Shown here piece after piece: positions 31,860 to 43,200 of a stretch of DNA of 64,000 bases. The stretch is taken from the NCBI GenBank assembly GCA_015680685.1, contig MNCI01033300.1, positions 175,523-239,522 of the forward strand, read 5' to 3'. The DNA comes from Gnetum montanum (Eukaryota; Streptophyta; Gnetopsida; Gnetales; Gnetaceae). A program made the position numbers and the translations under genes. The stretch's first letter is position 1; every line of letters starts with the position of its first letter. Under the pieces are notes generated by a model, which was given only the letters and a program-made list of their open reading frames with translations, made no database searches and was not told where the DNA came from.

Positions 31860-33569
31860 TGTACTATCCGAAATCATCAACGTAAGGCTGGAGGAACAAC
31901 AAATGCCGAAAAATCTCAGGAGAGATACAGATGACCCTGCCTTCGCATGAGGACAAGCTAGAAAAATGAAGGTAGAGTGCCTTGGATGGTCTGCACATAG
32001 ATCAACCAAGGACTTCCCCGAGCATACGCTATTGCTGGGGTTACATCATGAAACACAAAACAGAGAAAATGATGTAACGCAAAGTAACGTAATAAAACGT
32101 AATGAAACGTAACGAAACGTAATGAAACGTAACAAAATGTAAGGAAATGTAATCGTGCAATATAACGTGTAAATGTAAACAGAATGTATGCAGAAATATG
32201 CAATGAAATGAAACAATGCAAACAATAAATCAGAACAACACAATGGATGGCAAATAATGAACAAGGTTGTATTAATCAACAAGATGTGCACTGGTCAAAA
32301 CATAGTTGCGTTGCAAGTCGAACGTTAAGCTCTAATGCGAGGTGTTTACAAGCACTAGGAATCACATGCATCCGGGCTCAGGATTACTTCTTTTCCTACT
32401 TCAAATTTTTCCCACCCTGTTTATGTCCATGAATAGGGTATTTATGCATTTGTCTAGGCCTAGGAGTAGGAATAAATGAGATCGATGGCTGTGAGCCAAG
32501 ATAAAAACAGATCACATGATAGGTGTACATGGGCAAACTACGTTCTAGACCAAGTGCACTGTATCTTACAACGCAAGCTAGCTTACGCCCATGGAAGTAG
32601 CGTAAGGGCTTGATAAGCTCACAAATGATGAACCTTACAATGAAAATTTACAATGAACTTGCAATTAAAATTTGACTCCGACTCGCTTGGAACTTCATGG
32701 TCTCTTGGATCGACTGCTGCAGGACGTTGATTTGAAATGTTTTTTGTTTCACCAAGGCTATCAGCGTGAGTTGATCTTGCCCTGGTGTGTCTTCAGTGTG
32801 TGTCTAAAATGTTTTAGGCCACTTTTAGTAGCTCACGTTGTCAGCGTAACCTCAACGTGACATGGGCATGACCTGGGCATGAGCTGGGTGTGAGCTAGTA
32901 AGAATGGTTCATTTCGCAGCGAATCCTAATTTTCAAGGCCTGTCCTTCAATTGTAACTACTGCCTACCTTTGGGGGCCACCTAGATGCTGATTTTGAGCC
33001 TATTTGTGCTTGATTTGAGCCATTTTGATAACTCACGCTGTCAGTGTGACTCCGGCATGACCTGGGCATGACCAAGGCATAACCAAGCCAAAGTGTCGTG
33101 TTTCACCCCCGAACTTTGATTTTCTTGGAGCCTGTTAACAAGTAGAACTATTGCCTATCTTAGGAGCTGAGTTGATGCTGAAATTGTGCTTGGGACTACT
33201 TGTTTAGACTAGTTTCTATTTGGTCACATTGGGCTCACCCTCCAGCATGACCCCAACGTGACCTGGGCGTGACTTGGGCGTAAGCAGTGAAAATAGTGTA
33301 TTTTTGAGCCCAAAATCAGGATTCTAAGGGCTAGGAACCTGGGGTAACCATTAGTGGATCTTTAGGGTGACTTGTACCTTCAAAATCAGGCCATTTTAAC
33401 ATTGTTTTGAGGCTGTTTTAAGTCACTCACGCTGGGAGCAAGCTAGCTTTACAGCATGAGCAAGTTGGCTTGAGTTCCATGCCGTAGTCGAGAGTTTTCT
33501 TCTCAAGACTCGAGAGGCTCTGAATTGTTCTTGTTTGAAAGTGTTGAGCTAAAATTTTGTGGTGTTTCG
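31860..33569 (-). repeat. 3' LTR of B
   Basis: Plus strand TGTACTATCCGAAATCATC to GTGGTGTTTCG; the last base is G where the other LTR has A. 1710 bp. Contains an array of GTAATGAAACGTAACGAAAC units (32068-32150) and many GCGTGAGC/GTGACCTGGGC words (32760-33440). The minus strand has a TATA-like GCATAAATACCC near 32438-32449. Confidence 0.9.
32068..32150 (-). repeat. AAACGTAAYG tandem repeat in the B LTR
   Basis: Tandem units of 10-11 bp (AACGTAATGA, AACGTAACGA) filling about 80 bp; longer in the other LTR (49635-49745). The apparent minus-strand coding frames with repeated LRFITF-like residues are translations of this array. Confidence 0.75.
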
Positions 33570-33571
33570 TT

Positions 33572-33583
33572 GGTCCCTCTTTG
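33572..33583 (-). promoter_or_regulatory. Polypurine tract of B
   Basis: Minus strand CAAAGAGGGACC ends two bases before the 3' LTR. Shorter than the D tract but in the required place. Confidence 0.6.
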
Positions 33584-34680
33584 TTGATGTTTGGAGGAAT
33601 CTACCCAAGAGGCATTGACAAAGAAGTACAAAACACCATGAACAACCAAGTACCAAGCATTGTCCATTGGCCCCTGGCTGGATGTCATTGCATCATGCTC
33701 AAAAGTACATTGAGTTGAGGAAAATGTAGTTTAGGGAAAGCAGGGAATTGGTTGTGACCGAGGAGATCGAAAGATGATCAAGGGTTATAAGTGTTGCCAG
33801 AATTGTGGGAGAGGAGTGTTCTCGCGTGAGCAAGTCGTGTCATTGGTCTTTATCAATAGCCAGGTTTTTCAGTAGACTTAGAACCAAGACATTGGAGGTG
33901 TGTTCTTTGGAGAAACGGAACCCTTGTGTTATGTTTAAGGGGGCCCATTGTAAATAGCCAAAGCCATGCGATAATGTGCCACATGATCATTAGCGGCATG
34001 AGTGTTTTCCCAAGATAATTGTCTTCTCGCCTGGGGCTTGTATGAGAAGAACCAATGATCTTTGGTCTATGATGTCCACGAGGTCATGGAGACCTTTTCC
34101 GTATATTTTGCTCTTTGACTTTTTTTTTGGTCCCTTTGAAGGAGCTTGCTTTTTGTGCCGTACTCATGCTCATGCGCTTGCGTTTGTATCATGTGCTGTG
34201 CATTGTGTTTTGTGCTACAACTACTTAGGAAATCACAGTGGACAATAGTGCATCAAGAGTTTTGGGATGAATATTCTATCAAGGGACTGTAATTGAGTAG
34301 GGTAAAAAGATCATGATGAGGAATGTGAAATGCGGCAGGAGTTGGAAATGTACGTATATATAGATTAATTAACCCAGTTGTGAGCGTCAGGAAGAATGTG
34401 ATGCCTTGTCGTCATGATGGAATGCATCTGTGTACGAATGCCTCAAGTGTGTCATCCTACAAACACCACTCCGAGGGAGCAAGAAAAACACAAATGATTT
34501 AGTTAGCTACAGCACTTTAAACTTGAATGCAACTGATGGAATGGAGCCATCATGTGGAATTTCAAGGCAAACAGAATCTTTAAACAGCATCCAGTTTCAT
34601 CCCGATCTATGTGACAAATCAGGTGGCATGTCCTTGGTGAACACGTACTACCAATTGTAGCAGCATGCCTTTTTGAATGA
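33584..34680. other. No gene seen between integrase and 3' LTR of B
   Basis: Mixed sequence without a convincing frame on either strand. No domain recognised. The minisatellite 34690-35010 follows. Confidence 0.4.
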
Positions 34681-34689
34681 CATCAGGTT

Positions 34690-35010
34690 GTTGATGATGT
34701 TTCCAGTTTATAGTCTTAACAGACTGTTGTGGATTAGTTTCACATCATAATCCTTTGGACATCGCCAGTTTATCGTCATACCGGATGGTGCAATGCTAGT
34801 TTATAGTCATGGCAGACTATGAAGAGGTTGGCTAATTTATAGTCTTAGTGGACTCTGGTGAATGAGTGTGGCAGTTTAGTTTCATGTTAGACAGAGCTCT
34901 GTGGTGTCAGTTTACCATCATGACACCAGGACGTTCTATGGTACTAGTTTTAAGTCATATCTCTAGGACTAATTTGTGGTATCATTTTTAGGTCGTAATG
35001 TCAGGACCAT
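34690..35010. repeat. Degenerate repeat of AGTTTATAGTCATGGCAGACT units in B
   Basis: About eight imperfect units of 40-55 bp each, containing AGTTTAT-GTCAT followed by GGACT or CAGACT. The same unit occurs near 38647-38695 and 44470-44700 on the two sides of the antisense gene. Confidence 0.65.
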
Positions 35011-35035
35011 TGCATACCTTAAGATCATCAAACAT

Positions 35036-36520
35036 AGAATGGTTTCAGGTACATGTGATTTGTAAGATTGGCCAATTCGTTTCTGTCCATGTCGACGAGC
35101 TTGAATGCCCCATTATCATAGGCTTTAGTGACTAAGTAAGGTCCTTCCCGGTTAGCTGAGAATTTGTCTGAGTGTTCGCGGACCACCTTGAGAACTAGGT
35201 CACCTTCTTTGATTGGTCACTTATGCGGATTATGTTGATGACGTTGTCATTGCTGTCTCTGGTACCATTCGATTTGATCAAGCGCTCGTACCCTTTCTTC
35301 CTCCACCAAGTCAAGGTCAGCGATGCGTAGTTTGTTGTTCTGGCTTTTATCAAGAAGGCTAGAGAGTGTTATCCACAGCGAGGAAACCTGTAACTCCAAA
35401 GGTAACATAGCTTCAGATCCGTATACCAGGCTATATGGTGTCTTACCTATGGACGTTCGATGCATTGTTCGGTATGCCCCTAATGCATAGATTAACTACT
35501 CATGCCATCGTCTCTTACTTTGATTAAGCATTTTCTTAAGCACCATGATCGTTTTATTTGTAGACTCCACTTGACCATTGCTCTATGGGTAATATGGTAA
35601 TGAAAATGAGTGTTTAATACCTAGGCTTTCACAGAAGCTTTTAGTATCCATACTACTAAATTGTGGCCCATTATCGATGACTATGGTCATTGGGATACCA
35701 AAGCGGGTTACGATGTTTTCTAATATGAAGTTGCAAACATGTTTGGATGTGGTTTTCCTAAGGGGAATAGCTTCTACCCATTTGGTGAAGTATTCAGTCG
35801 CAGTGATGATGAAGCTATGTCCTGCTGAAGATGGTGGTGTTATCGGCCCAATGATGTCTAATCCCCATTTTTGGAGTGGCCATGTGATTTGCATAGTCTA
35901 CAACTCATTAGGTGGTACATGTATTAGGTTACCATGACTTTGGCAAATGTTGCATTTCTTGACCCTAGAGAAGCAATCTTACTCCATGTGTGGCCAGTAA
36001 TAGCCCAAACATCTAATTTTCGTTGTCATTGCTTTGGGTGCTATATGCCCTCTGCATAGTCCTTCATGAACCTGTTCCACGATTGTTTGGTCGTCGATGC
36101 TACTGACACACATCAACAGGATGCCTTCATAGGACTTGTGACATAAGGTGTCTCCTATTAATGCATATTTCCTAGAGCATTTTTGCACCGCATCTTTTTG
36201 AGCACTCGTCCGATGTTGTGAGGGTTTGCCTCGTAGAAGGTACTCTTTTATGTCATTGTACCACTCTATTGCTTGTGTAGTGTTGATGGACGCTATGGGT
36301 ATTTCACCGAGTGCGTTGATCACAGGTTTGGCACAATTTGTTATAGAACTAGGCAATGCATGGAACATCTCAGGTGTTATGTTCAAGGCTAGTGTGGCAA
36401 GTGCATCGGCAATGGTATTTTCATTCCTAGGAATATGTTACATGTCTATGTTGATCAGTTCTTTTAGCAAGTATTTAGTCAGGTCACATTATGGTTGAAA
36501 ATTTGAAGCTTTGCATGCAT
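35036..36520 (-). pseudogene. Integrase of B
   Basis: Order on the minus strand: connection and zinc-binding region (35979-36386, with HEGLCRGHIAPKAM, GYYWPHM and CNICQ); catalytic core (35583-35894) with WGLDIIGPI (Asp), VIDNGPQF (Asp) and, after one TAG stop near 35583, NGQVESTNK (Glu); then TPYSLVYGSEAMLPLELQV (35247-35465) and a C-terminal part (to about 35036) with FSANREGPYLVTKAYDNGAF. The three catalytic acids are retained, unlike D and C3. A few stops prevent full translation; otherwise well preserved. Confidence 0.85.
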
Positions 36521-36539
36521 AGATCTCTGTGATTTGATT

Positions 36540-36860
36540 AATTACCAACTGTGAGTCACCTCAAACTACAAGACGTGTGATTCCAGAAGTTAGTGCCGCT
36601 ATAAGACCTCTAAGAAGACCTTCGTACTCCACCACATTATTGGTGCAAGGGAAGTTTAGTTGATAGGCAAAGGGGTGAATTTCTTTCGAGGGATATGTTA
36701 TGACAGCTGCAGCACTTCCCCCTCGGGAGGTGGATGCTCTGTCAAAGTACAGGATTGCATCATAATTATCAAGCACTACGTCTATGTTGTTAATATCTTC
36801 GTCAAGGAATTCAAGGTTCATTGTCACTTGATCTTGTGTCGGTGATGTGGTCAACTGATT
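36540..36860 (-). pseudogene. Archaeal-type RNase H of B
   Basis: Additional RNase H domain characteristic of Tat elements, placed after the Ty3-type domain. Seen: YDAILYFDRAST (the usual FDGAS, with Gly to Arg), FPCTNNVVEYEGLLRGLIAA (Glu) and ITRLVV followed by a stop in the GDSQLV region (about 36560). It shares its frame with the end of the preceding RNase H (36561-37064). Similar to the domain at 27180-27654 in D, which has a different position. Confidence 0.8.
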
Positions 36861-37085
36861 GGCTATTGCTTGACCCTTAGTGGAGGATTGAGCAACATAA
36901 TGCAGGTCAAATTCTACAATCATCACCTTCCATCTAGCTAACCTACTTGATTCATAGATGTTGTTGGTGATAGCTCGAAGCATGTTATCTTTGCAAATGA
37001 TATTGACTTGGTTGCAGAAAAGGTAATGCCGCCACTTTTTCAAGAAAAAGACAAGGGTGAACATGATCTCTCCATGTCATTGTAT
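36860..37085 (-). pseudogene. C-terminal part of the Ty3-type RNase H of B
   Basis: Encodes ARWKVMIVEFDLHYVAQSST and KGQAIANQL, the end of the first RNase H, which removes the RNA strand during cDNA synthesis. A stop near 37080 separates it from the upstream frame that contains its N-terminal half. Confidence 0.7.
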
Positions 37086-38386
37086 CATTGTTCGTGGGCA
37101 ACCAAGGTGTGTCTTAAATAGTAAACGGGGATCTCGGCTCTATCTTCTCGTTTTTGGCAAAGAATGAATGCAATAGATGTATCGAATGTTGCGAGGTAGA
37201 TGTAAAAAGGTTTATAGCTTTGCGGGGGATGAACTGTTGGCAGTTGAGCCAACTCCATTTTTATGTTTTCAAAGGCTTCTTGGCACTGTTGAGTCCATTG
37301 AAAATGGACGTTCTTTTGCAGTAAATACTGCATGGATTTCAGCTTATCAGTTAGCTTCGCGATAAAGCGTCTGATGAATTGTAGTCTACCTTGTAGACCA
37401 CGTAATTTAGTAAGGTTCCTAGGCGGTTGCATACTAGTTATTGCTTTAACCTTATCGAGGTCTACTCGTATACCTATTTTGGAGACTACGAAGCCAAGCA
37501 TTTTTCCTGTCTTCACCCCAAAGATGCATTTCTTTGGGTTAAGCCTAAGGTCGTATTTGAGACAACATTTGAGTACCAAGTCTAAGTGGTTTGCGTGTTG
37601 TTCGGTTGTTTTGGACTTGACCACAATGTCGTCTACATAATCATTGAGCAAATCAAGCATGTAATCGCTAAATATATATGTCATTACCTGTTGATATGTG
37701 GCACCCGTATTTTTGAGACCGAATGGCATCATTGTATAACAGAACGTGCCCCAAGGTGTCATGAAGGTCATCCTGAGTTGGTGTTCTGGGTTGATCCTAA
37801 TTTGGTTGTATCCCGAGAATCCATCCATAAAGGATAATAATGTGTGCCCAGCGGTTGAGTCAATGAGTTGGTCGATACTGGGTAGTGGGAAGTCATCCTT
37901 TATAGTGGCTACGTTGAGGTCACGGAAGTCAATACATATGCGAATGCTACCATTCTTCTTAGGGACTACAACAATGTTGGATACCCAATCGGCATAATCA
38001 ACAGCTCGGATGAAACTGGCCTGATAGAGCTTCGTGATTTCATTATGAACTGCCAACGCTACCTCAGGCCTAACCTTTCGTGCTTTTTGCTTTACTGGTC
38101 TAAGTTTTTCATTGAGGATGATGTTTTGCTGCATGATGCAAGGGTCCAATCCTGGCATATCGATATACGACCAAGAAAAAGTTTTGATATTATTCTTCAG
38201 CACTTGTGTAATGTCATTGGCAACTTGCAAATTTAGTAGAGTACTTAATTTTAATGTTTTAAGTTTGCCACTAGACATGGTAATGGGGACTTCGACGAGG
38301 GGATCCTCAGTGATGTTGTCGGCTTCTAAGTCCAAAGTTTTAGTCATATCCTCAAAGCAGTCTGATGTTCCTTGAGTGGATGCCAC
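37085..38386 (-). CDS. Reverse transcriptase plus N-terminal RNase H of B, open 433-codon frame
   Basis: Element polymerase that copies RNA into cDNA. Open from a Met at 38386 to a stop at 37085. Visible in order: VPKKNGSIRICIDFRDLN (fingers), KDDFPLPSIDQLIDSTAGH, LLSFMDGFSGYNQI, MPFGLKNTGATYQQVMTYI, the active site DYVDDIVVKS (YVDD), the connection, and the start of RNase H (FDTSIAFILCQKRED, VYYLRH). The usual GYNQI-to-YVDD spacing is kept. The polyprotein reads upstream to about 38513 with one TGA (near 38447). A possible minus-strand splice acceptor (TTTAATTAGCAG) lies there, separating it by 6 kb from protease. The frame is intact but expression is unlikely given the state of gag. Confidence 0.85.
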   Translation of the reverse strand: MASTQGTSDCFEDMTKTLDLEADNITEDPLVEVPITMSSGKLKTLKLSTLLNLQVANDITQVLKNNIKTFSWSYIDMPGLDPCIMQQNIILNEKLRPVKQKARKVRPEVALAVHNEITKLYQASFIRAVDYADWVSNIVVVPKKNGSIRICIDFRDLNVATIKDDFPLPSIDQLIDSTAGHTLLSFMDGFSGYNQIRINPEHQLRMTFMTPWGTFCYTMMPFGLKNTGATYQQVMTYIFSDYMLDLLNDYVDDIVVKSKTTEQHANHLDLVLKCCLKYDLRLNPKKCIFGVKTGKMLGFVVSKIGIRVDLDKVKAITSMQPPRNLTKLRGLQGRLQFIRRFIAKLTDKLKSMQYLLQKNVHFQWTQQCQEAFENIKMELAQLPTVHPPQSYKPFYIYLATFDTSIAFILCQKREDRAEIPVYYLRHTLVAHEQ

Positions 38387-38513
38387 GAAATTATCATAAA
38401 TTGATGATGAGTCTAGATCAATGGATTCTAAGTTGACTTCTCATTGAATGGCCCCATGTGGTCCATTGATAGACAATGATGAAAAGAGGCGCTTGCTATC
38501 CATGCATTTGCCC
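38387..38513 (-). pseudogene. Upstream end of the B pol frame
   Basis: In frame with the RT: SSLSINGPHGAIQ, a TGA stop, then EVNLESIDLDSSSIYDNFVA leading into the Met at 38386. Begins just after TTAGCAG on the minus strand, a good acceptor-like sequence. Confidence 0.5.
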
Positions 38514-40276
38514 CTGCTAATTAAATGGGGAGCCACGTGAGCAAGGGTGAGTTGCTATTTCTTATAAAGTTAATTTCTGCATCTCAATGCAACAAAGGCA
38601 TGCGGCGAATAGTTTATTATCATATATAGATGCTTGGCAATTTTAGGCCTTGCTCGGGCCAGGTGTGGCAGTTTAACGCCATACCGGGCCATCTACCAGT
38701 CATGTTCTAAGTATATACAAGTATTATGATTTTTTTGTGATTGTTGAATTTCTTTTTTTTTTCTATGGATTTTTGTCTAAATGCATGGGTTATTTTGCAA
38801 AGGTTAATAAATATGAGAGAAATAAAAAAAGTAGCTACTTCAGGAGCACAAGAATCAAATAAAATAGAATAAAATAAAATAAATAAGAGGATAAAGGACG
38901 AGGCGCCACGTGACTACAAAATGAGACAAAATGGCACCAAGTGTGGCGTAAGCGCTAGTAACTGGGCGAAGCGTGAGTTAGAGGACTTGTGCATAGCATG
39001 AGCTATTAAACAGTGACGTCGCATGAGCAACTGGGAATGCACAGCGTGAGCAAGAGGGACCAGCAGTGTGAGTAACAACAATGAAGGGGAGTTCAGCAAC
39101 AAACCAGCGCAAGGGGAAGAAGTAAGCCAGCTTATTGTTCGTGGAGGAGAGCGAACAATTGCTTCAATGCCTTCCCCAACCCAAAATCTCATCATGGCCA
39201 GGGACTCTATGCAAGTATGTCTTTGTGCCCTGGTATTCAATTATAGTGCAAGCACAGTGTGAGCCATTAGGGCTGCCATTTTTTTTTTTGCATTTCAAAA
39301 TGAAAATCTTTGCTGGATTCTGGGGTTTGTCTTGCGATTTTTTTTTCGTGCATTTCAGGCATCAGGGATGTTGCTGGGGTTTTGTGTTTCACCATTTTCT
39401 CATGATTGCCATCTAATGGCCTGCCTATGAGCTGCGTAGGGATTGGTTAGTTGTTCAAAGATCGAACCCAAGGCGCACCCAGCGTGAGTAGCCCAAGGTG
39501 CGCCAGCGTGAGCAACCTAGGGTATGAGCGTGCGTTGCAAGCATTACCACGTTTTGGGTGATTTTGGTTGCTTTTCGGTTACAGGGCTGTATTTCCAGCA
39601 TTACTTGTAGGGCATTTCACTGTATTTTATGCATTAGTTGCAGGGTTGTAGCTTCTGCGTGAGTTGCAAGGACTGCAATTTTTTTGTGCATTTTTGCCTG
39701 CGATTTTCTTGCATTTTTTTCCTGCGATTTTCTTGTGTTTTTCCTGCTCAATTTTCTTGTGTTTTTCCCTACAATTTTCTTGTGTTTTTCCTAGGTGATT
39801 TTCTTGTGTTTTTCCCTACAATTTTCTTGGGTTTTTCCTGGGCAATTTTCTTCTATTTTTCCCTACGATTATCTTGTGTTTTTCCTAGGCAATTTTCTTG
39901 TGTTTTTCCCTGCAATTTTCTTGTGTTTTTCCTGGGTGTAAGCGTAAGTTGCAGGAACTGCAATTTTTTGTGCATTTTTGTGGTGTGGATAACATGAGTG
40001 ATGGTTCTTACTACCACATGAGCGTTACTCAGCATGAGTAACCGAGAACTTTTTGCTTGGCAGCATGAGTAAACATTTTTTTTGTTGCAGCATGAGCAAA
40101 ATAACGTGAACTTCGTGACACCTCTTACTCAACACTTTTACTTATCAATTTTTACTTACTAGTGTGATGTGATTCAGAGGCTTAAATGACTTACATAGTT
40201 TTTGTGAATGTTGTATTTAAGTGTTGATGTTGTCTAATGATTTCCAATATTCCCCAATAAGCGTTAGAGACACCAA
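38514..40276 (+). promoter_or_regulatory. Region upstream of the antisense gene: noncoding, with GCGTGAGC words and a minisatellite
   Basis: No gene on either strand. 38647-38695 holds one AGTTTAACGCCATACCGGGC-type unit. 38940-39100 and 39470-39540 are dense in AGCGTGAGCAA/GCATGAGTAAC words, also found in the B LTRs and gag leader. 39700-39940 is a 24-25 bp minisatellite. The first plausible ATG of the plus-strand gene is at 40277. I see no strong TATA box. Confidence 0.4.
39700..39940 (+). repeat. Minisatellite of TTTTCTTGTGTTTTTCC units
   Basis: About ten copies of a 23-25 bp unit (ATTTTCTTGTGTTTTTCCCTR plus 2-5 variable bases), some alternating CCTGGGCA and CCCTACA endings. The open frame across it (39638-39997) only repeats FSCVFP-like residues and is not a gene. 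Confidence 0.85.
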
Positions 40277-43200
40277 ATGGATATCGATATTCTTGTCTCA
40301 TGGAGTGAACTTGTGTGTGTGTTGAATGTTAGTTACTTGTTGGGTTTTATTTTCTTATTTTTCAGTTTACAGGTTTTACATGTTTTAAGTTACTTACATT
40401 TTTGGCTCTATGCAGGGGGCCTAAACCTTTTCTCCTTGTGGTTGAACTTGTTGGTGTGCTATCTTGGTTCGGCCCTTTGGAACAGAAAATGTCCAGTTAT
40501 GACATGCGGATCGGGGCGCACGTAATATGGTTTCGTCCAAATGTTGGTACCTTTTTATCATTTATTCTGCAGAATTTCAGCATTGTCATATGGTCTCATT
40601 TGAGTGAGCAGCTGACTCGTGATATTGTTGAGACCATGTTGCCTGGCTCAACGCGAGGTGTGTTAGCTTTCATTGTTGACATAAAAAAGGGGCTATATGC
40701 AGTCAAGGGAGGCATTCCCGAAGGTCCTAGATCTACATGCTCTTTAACTCATATGTGGGGATTGTCGTCTTGCAGCCATTACAACAGTAGTAGCACACTA
40801 TTTCTAACTTACCGTGTACATACACTATTCCAAAATCTGCTTGGAATAGCATACCAAGTAGACAAGTATGCTCTTTTATACGTGTATTAACTTTGGTTCT
40901 TTTGGCATTATAATCATTGTTTACATATGAATACCCTTTCTTTCACAAGCCCCATTTTTCTGAGCATGGATTGCATGAGGATGATAGTGGGCTTGCCATA
41001 GCATGCAAAGCCTTGGAGGCATTCATGATGGGCCCCACCCTTCGTGCTGTAGTGCTAGGCCAGACCAAGGATGCTATTTTCAATTATCCTAGGCAGTTCT
41101 CTAGAGCCTTTGAACGTTGTCAAGTTTGTGGCTAGCTACATGAGGATTGGTCTCCTGATGGGCCCGTTTTTTCTCAAATGGTTGACCCTGCAACAAGTGT
41201 ACCAACTCCATTTGCTAGTGGTAAATGATTGTGTTCCAGGCTCGATTTTCATTTTTGTTAAATCATTGCTTAGTATGTTCTTGATTTTTTTTGCTCAATG
41301 TCTCCTATGTCTTTTCTACAGTGGTCGTTCCCCTTGATCAGGTTACCGTCATATCCAGGTGCACTGAGGCTACCCTCTGTATGAAGTTTGGAGAGATAGA
41401 GGAGTCACAATGGTGGTTGCACAAGAAGGCACCCAAACAAATCATCATCCGTCTTACCAACGCAGGCCTGCTGGACTTGTTTACTGCCTTGACTTCCAAC
41501 ATTCCCATGACTAAAATGGTTGCCATTGTTGACTCTTTTAACGATGACGTCTCCTATTTTACTACACGAGTTCAGGGAGTGAAGGTGTCCTTCCACCTCA
41601 CTGCCGATTTCTTCTCTGATCTTTTCGGCATGCTAGCAGATGGTGCTAAGGTACCGGTAGATAGGGGAACTAGAGAGGGCCATGTGATCAAGGAACTTGA
41701 AGACTGGCTAGGTGTACCGCGAGGTCCTAAGGGCTTCTCCATGCAAGACGATACTCGCTTGGCGGAGGTAAACTTTCTGTACCCACTCTTTAGAGCTCGA
41801 GAATTTCCTAAGTCCCTTTCCCAAACAAGAAGTCTTGGGGTGGATTCTACATGTGTTATGTGTTTAGTCTTAGAGACTGGTATGTGCTATGATTGGGCGC
41901 AGTTCCTTGTATTGGGTCTCCGTGGAGAGATCATCAGGCTACGTTCCAATGTTGATGCTAGGTCCTACTTCACCTTTTCCTTTTTTGCGAGCTATCTCCA
42001 TAGGTTTGCTAAGTTCTTAGTGGTCTATGGAGATACCCATTATGTGCTAAGGGACCATTCACAATTGTCTCGCCCTTGGATCTGTCACCTATTTAACACC
42101 ACCAGATCCCAAGATCCACCTAAAGGCATCGAGGAGTCAGTCTCTGTCACAATAGGGGGCGCTGCCAGTCGTTCCCATCATTCGCGTGATAGCCTAGGAT
42201 TGGATCCACCCCCGCTGCACACAAGTGTTAGGAGAGCTGAGCGCTTGATCCAGGAGACTGTCAGGAAGGCCAAGGCTAAGGTGAGAAGAGGTGAGCATCC
42301 GAGAGATCCTACCACAGAGGCGAGGCCTCCGAGGGATAAGAAGATTCGATTCACCTTGCCAAGAGTGGGTAAGTAGTTTATAATTTTTGCTTTAAGTATT
42401 TTTTTATCGCCTTTTGAATTTACTTATTTACTTAAATATGTATGCCTATTACGTCATGCTAGCTTTTGATTTCTTGATGCTAACAGAGGATACCCCCAAG
42501 AGGGAAAGGGAAGGATTAGCTCTAATGGGTGAACCTGAAACAGTCACCACTAGGTGTGATGAAGAGGAGGATACGAGGGAAGAAGCAGTTGAGGCCATTC
42601 CCATCTTACGGGAAGAGGATGAAACGAGTACCATAGAAGCTACGCTTGCTGAATCTTTAGATGTCCTTAAGCACTTAAACGAGGAGAAAGGTGTTTTTGA
42701 TGGTTTCTTTCATGGGTCTCTACACCTTGGAGATCCGCCTGAGCTGACCAGCAAAGGGCTGCTTGGTAAGTCTTGTTAGTTTGATCTGCATTTCGTATCT
42801 TCTTAGTTTTATGCATTATTTTGACTATCAAGGCTTTTCTTGACCTCAGACATGGATGCTGAGGTACCTGAAGCACCCACATCTCAGGTGGGTGGGTCAA
42901 AGTTTGAGGCCCCAGTTGAGATGCCTTCTCATGTAGATTCAAGATCCACTGATCCGCTGAGGTCGTGCCTTGAGATGGCCAATAAAATAAACTTTGTTAC
43001 TGGCATCGTCAACAATGTTGTTGCTCGTCTGAGATAGGCTCATCCTAAATTAGGTGTGTACTTTATACTAAGTGCTTGAGTTCATTACGTTTTTGTACCT
43101 ATTGGAGGTCTCTAGTTGGCTTATATACATAATGTTTGTACTTGTAGGTGCGAAGCTTCAATGGAGTCCTTCTGAGGCTACCCATATTGATGGTCTCCCG

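Noticed and set aside
31958-32291. Minus-strand frames with repeated LRFITFRYVSL-like residues (also 49546-49883)
   Set aside because: They come from the AAACGTAATG tandem array in both B LTRs.
38686-38900. Possible host promoter or tRNA gene in noncoding gaps
   Set aside because: No cloverleaf-compatible boxes or convincing promoter could be found here or in the other gaps by eye.
39638-39997. Plus-strand 119-codon open frame with repeated FSCVFP residues
   Set aside because: It is a translation of the 24-25 bp minisatellite; no start context or domain.
40403-40890. Antisense gene treated as an ordinary host gene interrupted by retroelements
   Set aside because: It lies wholly within B between protease and RT, and B's LTRs and target duplication enclose it; the upstream words are those of B. 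Capture from a host gene remains possible.
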